From: JADMJV01 sp964649085
Lineage (GTDB): Bacteria; Vulcanimicrobiota; Xenobia; Xenobiales; JADMJV01
Assembly: GCA_964649085.1 (NCBI GenBank)
Contig: CAZYPN010000023.1
Location: 36,121-100,120 of the forward strand
Length of the DNA: 64,000 nucleotides
Direction of reading: 5' to 3'
In this document: piece after piece, positions 43,230-50,806 of the stretch
Numbering within the stretch: position 1 is the first letter of the stretch
How the letters are laid out: each line of letters opens with the position of its first letter
Notes under the pieces: model-generated
Told to the model about the DNA's origin: nothing
Database searches by the model: none
Seen by the model: only the letters and a program-made list of their open reading frames with translations
Made by a program: the position numbers and the translations under genes

Positions 43230-43642
43230 TTCTGGTTCTCCACGTAGACAACACGCCGTTGCACCAGCCGCAGCTTACCGAAATCGCGGCGGTTGCTGCT
43301 GGACGGCGGCCACCACTGAACCTCCACGCGCAAACGATAGAGGTCGCCCATCGGGCTGTCGGGATCGCTGATGCGCTCGGAGCTCAAGCTCACCTCGAAG
43401 GTCATTTCGCTGTTGCCATCGCGGGTCTTAACGGTCTGTCGATCGAGGCTGGGCCAGCTGTCGGGCGAGGCGCCTTCGGCCTGCTCCAAGACTCGATGGG
43501 CCAGATCGAGGGCAGCCGTCTGGTCCATGGATTTGGTCGAGGCCAGGTTCATGCGCAACAGCAGCCCGACCACGGCCACCCCCACCATGCCCATCAGGGC
43601 CAGGGCGATGACGAATTCCGCCAGAGATAATCCCCGTCTCAT
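43226..43642 (-). CDS. PilV-like minor pseudopilin
   Basis: A 138-residue pseudopilin. I use the ATG at 43642, which gives the short leader MRRG before LSLAEFVIALALMGMV and has AAGGTGG five bases upstream; a GTG at 43678 would add 12 residues to the leader. The cleaved protein would have Glu5 and the usual N-terminal helix. It heads the operon PilV-PilW-PilX-protease-like protein-96-residue protein. Core pilus machinery genes (pilB, pilD, pilQ) are not in the window. Confidence 0.8.
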   Translation of the reverse strand: MRRGLSLAEFVIALALMGMVGVAVVGLLLRMNLASTKSMDQTAALDLAHRVLEQAEGASPDSWPSLDRQTVKTRDGNSEMTFEVSLSSERISDPDSPMGDLYRLRVEVQWWPPSSSNRRDFGKLRLVQRRVVYVENQK

Positions 43643-43702
43643 TGGGGCCACCTTCGACAGAGGCCCAGGTTTTTCCACTTGCCCCGGAATTCAGGATAGC
43701 TG

Positions 43703-44752
43703 TCAGGTGAAATGACTCAACCAGTTGAGCCAGAAATTGCTTCCGGTAGAGTAGATCTCTTCGAAGTTGGGGTTCTCGTCAAAGTTGTCGGGAGTGAGGT
43801 ATTCCCAGTTCTTGCGCCCCAGGATACGGGAAGTTTCCAGACCCAGCCCGGGGTCTTCCTTCATGAGCGCTTTGCCCACATACTCGAGGCAGTATTGTCG
43901 GTCGTCGGTTTTGAAGTCGAAGCTGTCATCGTAGGCGATCTTGCCAAACTGGTGGTTCATGTTGTCCAGGGTGCGCTGACGAGTTTCCGGACTCGAGTAG
44001 CGAGGGCGCAAAATTTTGGCGTGGCAGTTGTCGGTAAAGGCGTGTTCCAGCGGGAAGCGGGTAGGGCCATTACCGTCGAGCAGAATGTCGAGCACTTTGT
44101 GGTCGTGGTCGACCATGTAGATGTGGGTCCAATCGGCTCGAACCCCGTAGCCGCTGGACACCAGCCCGATGCCTTTCTGGATCAGTTCCAGCATAAAGTT
44201 GCCATCGTCATTGGTGATGATCAGGTCGCCGGGGCGAGCCAGAGCTGCGCCTTCTGCCGCGGTTTCGGGCGAACACTTGGGGTGGCTGGTGTAGTGGGGG
44301 TTGAGCAACTTGGACGGCAGCGAACCCAGGGAAAAGCCTTTGCATTCTTGGGCCAGGGTCTGGCCCGGTCGAGCCCCCATCCAGCCTGCCACCTTGCCCA
44401 CAGCCGAACCAATGGCGGCCCCGGCCATGCCCCCCAGCAAACGACCGGCGCGGGTTTTCAACTCTAACCGAATGCCGCCATAGAGCCCGGCCAGTCCGCC
44501 CACTACGGCACCCACGGGTCCCAGCAAGCTACCGGCCAGGGCCGCCGACCCCGCAGCCACGGCCAGACTGGCCAGCGGCCGACCCACCAGCAGGGCCCCG
44601 GCCATGGCTCCCAGGGCCCCGCCCACCTGAGCGGGTGTGGCCGGGGGAGGAGATACTTCAAGGCTGTCCTCGGGCCCAGGCACCGGTTTCGGTCGCGAAG
44701 AGGGAAGCGAAGAGACTCTTGGGGCAGGTGAAGGCAGTGACTGGATTCTCAC
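43703..44752 (-). CDS. YiiX-like papain-fold hydrolase with N-terminal glycine-zipper segment
   Basis: A 349-residue protein beginning MRIQSLPSPAPRVSS at a GTG. Residues 10-40 are Ser/Pro-rich and probably disordered. Residues 43-126 form a glycine/alanine-zipper with two or three membrane-inserting helices (LLGPVGAVVGGLAGLYGG, GRLLGGMAGAAIGSAVG). The C-terminal domain fits the permuted NlpC/P60 group (YiiX/C92): RPGDLIITNDD, WTHIYMVDHD (H210) and RQYCLEYVGKAL (C288), where Cys comes after His. Such domains hydrolyse amide or ester bonds in peptides or lipids. TAGGCT lies six bases before the start, so translation may be leaderless. Confidence 0.78.
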   Translation of the reverse strand: MRIQSLPSPAPRVSSLPSSRPKPVPGPEDSLEVSPPPATPAQVGGALGAMAGALLVGRPLASLAVAAGSAALAGSLLGPVGAVVGGLAGLYGGIRLELKTRAGRLLGGMAGAAIGSAVGKVAGWMGARPGQTLAQECKGFSLGSLPSKLLNPHYTSHPKCSPETAAEGAALARPGDLIITNDDGNFMLELIQKGIGLVSSGYGVRADWTHIYMVDHDHKVLDILLDGNGPTRFPLEHAFTDNCHAKILRPRYSSPETRQRTLDNMNHQFGKIAYDDSFDFKTDDRQYCLEYVGKALMKEDPGLGLETSRILGRKNWEYLTPDNFDENPNFEEIYSTGSNFWLNWLSHFT

Positions 44753-44758
44753 CGCAAC

Positions 44759-44764
44759 AGCCTA
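44759..44764 (-). promoter_or_regulatory. Candidate -10 box of a leaderless transcript
   Basis: TAGGCT (minus strand, 44764-44759), six bases (GTTGCG), then the GTG at 44752. No ribosome binding site is visible. No good -35 box is seen at 16-18 bp. Confidence 0.4.
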
Positions 44765-44786
44765 GAGTGGAAGGCTGAAAAAAATC

Positions 44787-44975
44787 TTACCGTCGGGCCA
44801 TCAGTTGCAACATGGTCTGCAGGTTGATCATCGTTGGAGGGGGAGTCGAGGCCTCAAAATCGTCTCGCGGCGCGATGCAGCGTCGGTGAGCCGAACGTTC
44901 CCAGGCGTCCTGGGATGAGGCCGTAGATTCGGAGGTGCTTCCCGGGGTCGCGCTAGAGCCAGACTCGATTCTCAT
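44787..44975 (-). CDS. 62-residue protein with M-x-I-E-S start
   Basis: A short protein beginning MRIESGSSATPGSTS, Ser/Thr-rich in its first 20 residues, with a hydrophobic/basic C-terminal end (MINLQTMLQLMARR). It shares the M-x-I-[QE]-S start with the YiiX-like protein downstream and with the two glycine-zipper proteins, and has a TAAGCT hexamer six bases before the ATG. Those two facts, rather than any domain, are why I keep it. It could be a secreted peptide or an N-terminal fragment. Confidence 0.5.
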   Translation of the reverse strand: MRIESGSSATPGSTSESTASSQDAWERSAHRRCIAPRDDFEASTPPPTMINLQTMLQLMARR

Positions 44976-44981
44976 GGCCTG

Positions 44982-44987
44982 AGCTTA
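44982..44987 (-). promoter_or_regulatory. Candidate -10 box of a leaderless transcript
   Basis: TAAGCT (minus strand, 44987-44982), six bases (CAGGCC), then the ATG at 44975. No ribosome binding site and no strong -35 box. Confidence 0.4.
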
Positions 44988-45044
44988 GTCGATGGCCTGG
45001 CGAGAGAGCCTGAAGTGAGATGAACGGGATGTTACTCCCGTGGC

Positions 45045-45719
45045 TCAGGTCTGATCGTGGCTGGGCGAAGCCGGCCCCGTGATGGGGATGGCCGGGCCCG
45101 ATAGCACCTTGGGCGAGATCAAATGGCAGCTGAGCAGCGCCTTGATACGGGCGGCAAATTCTCGCACCTCGTAGTGGCCGGCATCGAGATAGGGGCGCAG
45201 GTCGGCCACCACCCCCTGGGCCCGAATTCCCTGGCTGCGGGCCAGATAGACCGAGCGAGCCAGGTGAAAGCGGTTGGTGACCACCACTGCGCTTTCCACC
45301 TGAAAGATGCGGCGGGCTCGGACCATCGTTTCATAGGTGCTGAAACCGGCGTGGTCGAGAAAGATATCCTCGCGGGGCACTCCGTGTTGTTCAGCAAAGA
45401 TGCGCATACTGTTGACCTCGTCGTAGCCATCCTGGCCGTGATCGCCACTCATCAGCAACTTGGCCACCGTGCCCCTACGATACAGGTCGATAGCGCCGCG
45501 CACCCTGTCCTCTAACACCGGACTCAATTTGCCGTGATTGTTGTAGACATAGGCACCGGGAACGATGGCTACCTGGGCGCGGGCGGCCTCTTCAGAGCGA
45601 ACGATGCAGGCTCGCGCCCGCCACCACACCCAGCCGTTGCCCAGCAAGGCTAGCAACAAACAGAGCAACGTCCCGCGCAGACCCCAGAGGAGTAACTTTT
45701 GGGCCAGAATCCAACTCAC
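45045..45719 (-). CDS. SanA/DUF218-family membrane protein
   Basis: A 224-residue protein with one N-terminal membrane helix (KLLLWGLRGTLLCLLLALL) followed by a DUF218 domain: QVAIVPGAYVYNNHGKLSP, LLMSGDHGQDGYDEVNSM, VPREDIFLDHAGFSTYETM and VVVTNRFHLARSVYLAR. E. coli SanA and YdcF belong here; SanA affects envelope permeability to vancomycin. I take the GTG at 45719; a frame from 45800 would overlap the DevA-like gene by 44 bp. It is the last gene of the exporter operon, suggesting an envelope-biogenesis context. Confidence 0.78.
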   Translation of the reverse strand: MSWILAQKLLLWGLRGTLLCLLLALLGNGWVWWRARACIVRSEEAARAQVAIVPGAYVYNNHGKLSPVLEDRVRGAIDLYRRGTVAKLLMSGDHGQDGYDEVNSMRIFAEQHGVPREDIFLDHAGFSTYETMVRARRIFQVESAVVVTNRFHLARSVYLARSQGIRAQGVVADLRPYLDAGHYEVREFAARIKALLSCHLISPKVLSGPAIPITGPASPSHDQT

Positions 45720-45756
45720 GATATGAATTTTCTTCCTGCGCCTGGCGACTCCCCCG

Positions 45757-46443
45757 TCAAAGCGAGATCGCCTGTAGACGCCCGTCTTCCATCTCGACAA
45801 TCCTATCGGCCACGTCCAGGATTCGCGGATCGTGAGTCACCATGAGAACGGTGGTGCCCTGTTCGCGCGACAGCTGGCGCATCAGTTCCACCACCTCGCG
45901 ACCCGAGTGGCGGTCGAGCGCCGCCGTGGGTTCGTCGGCCAGAATCAGCCGAGGATGGGCGGCCAGAGCCCGGGCAATGGCCACGCGCTGCTTCTGGCCG
46001 CCCGAAAGGTGCTCGGGGTAGGCATGAGCACGATCGCCAAGACCCACCTGCTCGAGGATGTCTCGGGTCCGCCTGTCGGCCTGAGCCCCGGAACGAAGCC
46101 ACTGGGGATGTAACTCCAGAGCCATGCGCACATTCTGATGGGCGCTGAGGAATGTCACCAGATTGTGAGCCTGAAAGATATAGCCGATCTGGCTGCGCAT
46201 GCGCTCGAGCTGAGAGGCAGAGGCCCCCCGCAGTTCCTGGCCCATAAACTTGAGGCTGCCCTGTTGCACCCCCCGCAGACCCCCGATCAGGGTGAGCAGG
46301 GTGGTTTTGCCACACCCCGAGGGTCCGTTCAGCAGCACGATTTGACCTTCGTCGAGGTCGAGTTCCAGGCCGAAGAGAATCTGGCGTTGCAAGCTGCCCT
46401 TGCCATAGTGATGGTCGAGCCCACGAATTTCCACCAGGGCCAT
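45757..46443 (-). CDS. devA: ABC exporter ATPase, DevA-like
   Basis: A 228-residue ATP-binding subunit. The opening HHYGKGSLQRQILFGLELDL is characteristic of DevA, the ATPase of the cyanobacterial heterocyst glycolipid exporter, as is IGYIFQAHNLVTFLSAHQNV. Walker A is NGPSGCGKTTLL, the signature motif LSGGQKQRVAIARAL and Walker B LILADEPTAALD. The start ATG at 46443 overlaps the permease stop (TGATG). It works with the permease and adaptor upstream and probably the TolC-like protein. Substrate unknown; DevBCA-type pumps export glycolipids or small molecules. Confidence 0.87.
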   Translation of the reverse strand: MALVEIRGLDHHYGKGSLQRQILFGLELDLDEGQIVLLNGPSGCGKTTLLTLIGGLRGVQQGSLKFMGQELRGASASQLERMRSQIGYIFQAHNLVTFLSAHQNVRMALELHPQWLRSGAQADRRTRDILEQVGLGDRAHAYPEHLSGGQKQRVAIARALAAHPRLILADEPTAALDRHSGREVVELMRQLSREQGTTVLMVTHDPRILDVADRIVEMEDGRLQAISL

Positions 46444-47600
46444 CAGAAAATCTCCGCGGGGTCGGCCGAAACCAGTTTGCGCGCGGCAATGGCTGCCGAG
46501 ATCAGGCACATGGTAAGGGTGGCTCCCAAGACTCCCAGGGCACGTTCGGGATTCATTGTGATCGGTAGCATGGTGGCGGTACTGGCCTGATGATAGAGCA
46601 ACAGCGAGAGCCCCAGCCCGGGAAGGTAGCCGAGCAAGGCCAGGATCATGCTCTCCTGTGCCAGGGTGAGCAGCAAAAAGCCGTTGCCGTAGCCCATGGC
46701 CTTCAGGGTTGCATATTGGGGCAGATGGTCGGAGATGTCGCCGTGGAGAATCTGATAAACAATCACCACTCCGACCAGAAAACCCATGACCACCCCCATG
46801 CCGAAGATGAAGCCAATGCCGGTGGAATTTCGCCAGTATTCCTCTTCGATGGCTTCCAGCTGAGCTCGGGTCAACACTCGAACGTTGTCCCCCAGATGCT
46901 GCTGCAGACGGGCCTGGAGCGGGTTGAGTTCGACCCCCGGACGCACGAACAGCATGCCATACTCGATATCCGAGGCCCGGCCGCGGCCGAGAATTTGCAG
47001 AAACGTCTGCTCCGAGCAGATCACCCCGCCATCGGCGGCAAACGAGGCTCCCATCGAAAACAGGCCGACGACCTGAACCCGTTTGCGGTCGATTTCAGTG
47101 ATCACCGGGCCCACTTTGAGGAGCTCTTCCACGGGACCAAATTCGGGCCGACCCAGGCGATCGAAGAGCACGTTGCCCAGGCCCTTGAGCTTCGGCAGTT
47201 CGGCTGAGATGGCCGGATCGTCGAGCAGGGGAATGGCCGGGTCGACGCCCAGAACCATGATGTTGCGCGTTCGTCCGTTCACCGGATTGCGCCAGGGGCT
47301 CAACACCAGGCGAGCGGCATGGATGCTTTCCACCTCGGAAAAGCTGGCGCAGCGATAGAGAAGATCGCGAGAGAACGACTGGGGGGAGATCATGGTTTCG
47401 AAGTGGGGGTTGACCAGGAACAGATCCCCGCGAAAGCTATGCTGCAGGCGGCTGGCACTGAAAAACAGGGCGCCCTGAAATCCCAGTTGCATGAAAATCA
47501 GCAAATCGGCAAAGGCGATTCCCACCACCGCCACCAACAGCCGGATGTGCTCCTTGCGCAGCACATGCCAGGCCAGCTGAGTGCGCCGCCACCAGTTCAC
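46443..47600 (-). CDS. devC: ABC exporter permease, DevC-like
   Basis: A 385-residue permease with an N-terminal helix, a large extracytoplasmic domain (about 40-250) and three C-terminal helices, the MacB/FtsX-type layout. LRKEHIRLLVAVVGIAFADL and FMQLGFQGALFFSASRLQH match the DevC N terminus. The second half has IGFIFGMGVVMGFLVGVVIVYQILHGDISDHLPQYATLKAMG. GTGA overlap with the adaptor gene upstream and TGATG with the ATPase downstream show tight coupling. Confidence 0.87.
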   Translation of the reverse strand: MNWWRRTQLAWHVLRKEHIRLLVAVVGIAFADLLIFMQLGFQGALFFSASRLQHSFRGDLFLVNPHFETMISPQSFSRDLLYRCASFSEVESIHAARLVLSPWRNPVNGRTRNIMVLGVDPAIPLLDDPAISAELPKLKGLGNVLFDRLGRPEFGPVEELLKVGPVITEIDRKRVQVVGLFSMGASFAADGGVICSEQTFLQILGRGRASDIEYGMLFVRPGVELNPLQARLQQHLGDNVRVLTRAQLEAIEEEYWRNSTGIGFIFGMGVVMGFLVGVVIVYQILHGDISDHLPQYATLKAMGYGNGFLLLTLAQESMILALLGYLPGLGLSLLLYHQASTATMLPITMNPERALGVLGATLTMCLISAAIAARKLVSADPAEIF

Positions 47601-48757
47601 GGCTCAAATCGAGCCTGCAACTGCAGGTGGGTCCAGTCGGCCGCCAGTTTGTTGGAGGGACGGTCCAGCATCACTCGCACCTCGACCACGCGTTGGTCAA
47701 ATTTTTCTCCAGGCTCGTCCCCAAAAACGTGTTGTCGTTGCACCCGCTGACCCAGGCGTTCGATGCGGCCTTGCAGGGGACTGGGTAGGGCGGGGCTGGT
47801 CAGGGTGCAGTGCTGTTGGGGTTGCAGTCGCTGCACGTCGTCCTGATAGACCTCGGCCACGGCCACCATCTGCAGTCCGCCGGTCAACTCGGCCAGGCCC
47901 TTCTCGGCGTCGATGCGCTCGCCGCGCCGGGCATGAATTTTCAGGACCCTTCCAGGTAGTGGTGAGCGAATTTCACATTCCTCACGCTCGACCTCGGCCC
48001 GTCGCAGTTCGGCCTGGGCCTGCTCCACCTCGGCCCGGGCCGTGGCCACGTCGCTGGGGCGAATCTCTCGGATGCGCTCCAGTTCTCCCCGAGCTGAATC
48101 CAGCTGGGCCCGCAGGGTATCTTGCAGCCGCAACCATTCGGCCTGAACCTGCTGGTGCTGGCGTCGGGCCGACTCCCAGGCCAGTTGGCGCTGTTCCAGC
48201 TCGAGAGCGCTGCAGGCGCCTTGCCGGTAGAGTTCTTGAAAACGGGCGTAGTTTTTCCCCAGCAGCTCTTCCTCGGTGGCCCAGCGGCTGATCGAGGCCT
48301 GCTGAATTCCTCGCTGGCGTCGCAGTTCGGCCTCCAGGCGCCGCAGTTCGCCGCTCTGACGCTGAACTTCTCCAGACTTGGGCCCGGCCAGCACCTGGCC
48401 CAGCCGGCTTTCGGCCAGTCGCACCCGTGCGCGGGCCAGTTCGACCTCCTGGTCGAGCCTGCGGGCTCCGTCGGTGCGGGCCAGCAGCTGCCCCACTTCC
48501 ACGACCTGTCCCTCGGCTACAAACCACCGGGCAATGCGGTCCTGCTGACGGGCTGCGGGGGCCTGCAGTTGCACCACCTCGTCGGCCGGTTGCAGACGCG
48601 CCAGTGCGGCCACCGCTTGAGGGGCGGGTAAGGCGGCCACCGTGGGAGTTGCCGAAGGGCCGCCGGAGGGCTGCGAGTGGGCTACCTGACGATAGTGCCA
48701 GATGCTCAATACCAGCAGGCTACCGAGGCTGAATGCGGTCAAGGTGCGCAGGTGCAT
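47597..48757 (-). CDS. devB: HlyD/DevB-like membrane fusion protein
   Basis: A 386-residue periplasmic adaptor: short N-terminal membrane anchor (TAFSLGSLLVLSIWHY), a Pro/Ala-rich linker, barrel-sandwich half-motifs, a long coiled coil (about 115-260) rich in Glu, Arg and Ala, then the second half-motif and C-terminal beta-barrel. It connects the inner-membrane permease to a TolC-like outer-membrane protein. It lies 3 bp after the TolC-family gene and overlaps the permease start (GTGA). Confidence 0.87.
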   Translation of the reverse strand: MHLRTLTAFSLGSLLVLSIWHYRQVAHSQPSGGPSATPTVAALPAPQAVAALARLQPADEVVQLQAPAARQQDRIARWFVAEGQVVEVGQLLARTDGARRLDQEVELARARVRLAESRLGQVLAGPKSGEVQRQSGELRRLEAELRRQRGIQQASISRWATEEELLGKNYARFQELYRQGACSALELEQRQLAWESARRQHQQVQAEWLRLQDTLRAQLDSARGELERIREIRPSDVATARAEVEQAQAELRRAEVEREECEIRSPLPGRVLKIHARRGERIDAEKGLAELTGGLQMVAVAEVYQDDVQRLQPQQHCTLTSPALPSPLQGRIERLGQRVQRQHVFGDEPGEKFDQRVVEVRVMLDRPSNKLAADWTHLQLQARFEP

Positions 48758-48760
48758 CGC

Positions 48761-50065
48761 TTATCCTTTCGGTGCTTCCGGTTGCCCGGGTTCTTCGAGC
48801 AGGCTGTGGCCCAGGGCCCGGTTCAGGCGAATCTCGGCCTGGGCCAGGTCGTAGCGGGCCGCAATGCGGTCGCGGCGGGCACGCTGCAGATTCAATTCGG
48901 CCTCGAGGCGCTCGGCCTGGGTGGAAAGTCCATTGTCGTAGCGCAGTTGGGCCACTCGCTCGGCTTCCTCGGCAGCCTGGCACTGGACAGCCGTGGCCTG
49001 CCAGGCGCGAAAGCGGGTCTCGACGTCGGTGCGCAGCTGTTCTACCTGCAGTCGGGCCAGACGTTCGACCTCGCGGGCCTGGGCCTCGAGTTCTTTCAGT
49101 TCGGCCAGCATCTGGTCGACCCGGGTCTGGCTGATGCCCTGGTCGAATATCGGCCAGGACAGCACGAATCCGGTGTTCCACTGGGTGCCCGGGAAGGCCA
49201 CCGTGGTGTTGCGGTTCTGCACGTCGGTTTTCAGGCTGAGCGTAGGGGAGTCCTCGCGGCGGGCCGCTTCCAGGCGAGCCTGGCTTTCTTGCTGGGCCAG
49301 CTCGGCGATGCGCAGGTCGGGGCGTCCGGTGGCCTCAGCCCACAGGTCGGCCGGCAGGGTAGGGGCTTTGGGGTCTTGCAGGTCCTCCAGGGCGCTCAGA
49401 GGCATCTGGATCAACGACTGTAGCGTATTGCGGCGCAGTTGCAGCAGACGTTCGGCATCGAGCACTTCCTGGCGGGCCCTGGCCAGTTCGGCTTCGCCTC
49501 GGATGGCATCATAGCGGGGAACCGTGCCCCGGGCAAAGAGCTTCTGCGACTGCTCGAGCTGAGCCTGGCGCTGGACCACTTGCTGCTGGCTGAGTCGCAG
49601 GTTCTCTTCGGCCAGCTTGACCTCAAGGAAGGCCAGAGCCGCTTCCTCCTCCAGTTGCAGGCGAGCTTCTCGAAGTCGCTCTTGTTGGAGCACCACCTGG
49701 CAGCGGCGCGCCTCGGCCTGGCTGGAATAGAACCCCCCGTTCCAAAGCATCTGAGTCAGCCGTAGCGTCACCAGATAGTTGTTATTGTTGCTGAAGACGA
49801 CGGTCTGATTGCCTTGTTGTAGCACCGCATTGGGAGTGGTGTAGGTGTAGTTGGCGTCCAACGACAGTCTGGGGTTCCAGGCCGTCCAGGCCTCGGCTTC
49901 CGAGGCCTGACTTCGCTCCACTCGGGCCTGCTGAATCTGCATGCGGGGCTGTACCTCCAGCGCCCTGCGGCAGACCTCTTGAAGGTTGAGCGCCTGGGCC
50001 CAGCCGCCCACAGAAAGGGCCAGGAACAGGAGGGCCGTGGTCTGGATCGGATGGATTTCGAACAC
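48761..50065 (-). CDS. TolC-family outer membrane efflux protein
   Basis: A 434-residue TolC-family protein. I place the start at the GTG at 50065, which gives a signal peptide (VFEIHPIQTTALLFLALSVGGWAQA) and no ribosome binding site. The rest shows two helical repeats with long heptad-rich segments (about 90-190 and 290-420), and an N-terminal NLQEVCRRALEVQPRM start of the repeat. It heads the TolC-DevB-DevC-DevA-SanA operon. A strong promoter ends six bases before the start codon, so the message may be leaderless. A longer frame from 50161 would cross that promoter. Confidence 0.85.
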   Translation of the reverse strand: MFEIHPIQTTALLFLALSVGGWAQALNLQEVCRRALEVQPRMQIQQARVERSQASEAEAWTAWNPRLSLDANYTYTTPNAVLQQGNQTVVFSNNNNYLVTLRLTQMLWNGGFYSSQAEARRCQVVLQQERLREARLQLEEEAALAFLEVKLAEENLRLSQQQVVQRQAQLEQSQKLFARGTVPRYDAIRGEAELARARQEVLDAERLLQLRRNTLQSLIQMPLSALEDLQDPKAPTLPADLWAEATGRPDLRIAELAQQESQARLEAARREDSPTLSLKTDVQNRNTTVAFPGTQWNTGFVLSWPIFDQGISQTRVDQMLAELKELEAQAREVERLARLQVEQLRTDVETRFRAWQATAVQCQAAEEAERVAQLRYDNGLSTQAERLEAELNLQRARRDRIAARYDLAQAEIRLNRALGHSLLEEPGQPEAPKG

Positions 50066-50095
50066 TTGATATAAATAAAACTTTCGGGTTATGAT
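50066..50095 (+). promoter_or_regulatory. Candidate promoter of the TetR-family gene
   Basis: TTGATA (50066-50071), 18 bp, TATGAT (50090-50095). Transcription would start near 50102, leaving a 5' leader of about 35 bases with the AGGAGG ribosome binding site. It overlaps the opposing exporter promoter. Confidence 0.6.
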
Positions 50096-50100
50096 GTCAA
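50072..50100 (-). promoter_or_regulatory. Candidate promoter of the exporter operon, leaderless spacing
   Basis: Minus strand: TTGACA (50100-50095), 17 bp, TATTTA (50077-50072), then six bases and the GTG at 50065. Perfect -35 box and spacing. It overlaps the TetR promoter on the other strand. Confidence 0.65.
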
Positions 50101-50110
50101 GACTTGTTTG

Positions 50111-50121
50111 ACAATAATTGT
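50111..50121. promoter_or_regulatory. Candidate TetR operator
   Basis: The palindrome ACAATAATTGT (five base pairs each side of a central A) lies just downstream of the presumed TetR start site and upstream of the exporter -35 box. A second palindrome CAAGACTTG (50098-50106) overlaps the exporter -35. Either could bind the divergently encoded repressor. Confidence 0.4.
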
Positions 50122-50137
50122 ACAGGAGGGATGGGCT

Positions 50138-50806
50138 TTGCCCAAGGTCGTTGATCATCATGCCTACCGACTCGAGTTGCTCGAGCGGGCTGCACCACTT
50201 TTTGTGGAAGTTGCTTTTGAGTCGCTGACCACCCGTCAGTTATGCCGACATCTGGGTGTCTCTACCGGAACGCTCTATCACTATTTTCCCAGTAAGGAAA
50301 AGTTCTTCGAAGCCCTGGCCCACCATTGGATGGCCCAGGATTTGTCCTGGGTGCGCGAATGTTTTGAAAACCTTCCAGCCGGTCCCCAGCGCATCGCCGA
50401 GGTGGCTGGCCTGCTTCAGTCGCATCGCGGCAAATTCAATACTCAGAACCACCTGGTGCTGCAATTCTGTCAACACCAGCAGCAGTTGGGAAACGACCTC
50501 ACCGAGTTCTGGGATGGCATCTATCAGGCCTGGGCCGAACTCACCCGCGAAGTGCTGGGGTTGCGCTCCACTTTTGCCGGATTGCTCCTCTGTCAGGTGG
50601 TCGACGGAGTGTTCATGCAATGGATTCAGGGTGGTGGGGGCTGCCCTGACCTGCACTTCCTGTTTCAACGACTGGCCCGCTGGCTGCCGCTGATCGATGC
50701 CGAGGAGCTGCGATTTGAAGAAGCTTCTCCACCACTCCGTCCAGATGATGCTGGTCGGCCGTTTCCAGGCGGGGATAGCCCTGGCGCAGGGCTTCTTCAG
50801 CCGTAA
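50138..50806 (+). CDS. TetR-family transcriptional regulator
   Basis: A 222-residue regulator. I choose the TTG at 50138 because AGGAGG lies 8 bp upstream. The DNA-binding domain is complete: RLELLERAAPLFVEVAFESL, TTRQLCRHLGVSTGTLYHYF-P, SKEKFFEALAHHW. The ligand domain is helical with aromatic and Gln residues. It is divergent from the TolC-DevBCA operon and overlapping promoters lie between, so it most likely represses that operon in response to an exported compound. The last about 30 codons are Pro/Gly-rich and overlap the convergent hemD gene by 194 bp. Confidence 0.88.
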   Translation: MPKVVDHHAYRLELLERAAPLFVEVAFESLTTRQLCRHLGVSTGTLYHYFPSKEKFFEALAHHWMAQDLSWVRECFENLPAGPQRIAEVAGLLQSHRGKFNTQNHLVLQFCQHQQQLGNDLTEFWDGIYQAWAELTREVLGLRSTFAGLLLCQVVDGVFMQWIQGGGGCPDLHFLFQRLARWLPLIDAEELRFEEASPPLRPDDAGRPFPGGDSPGAGLLQP

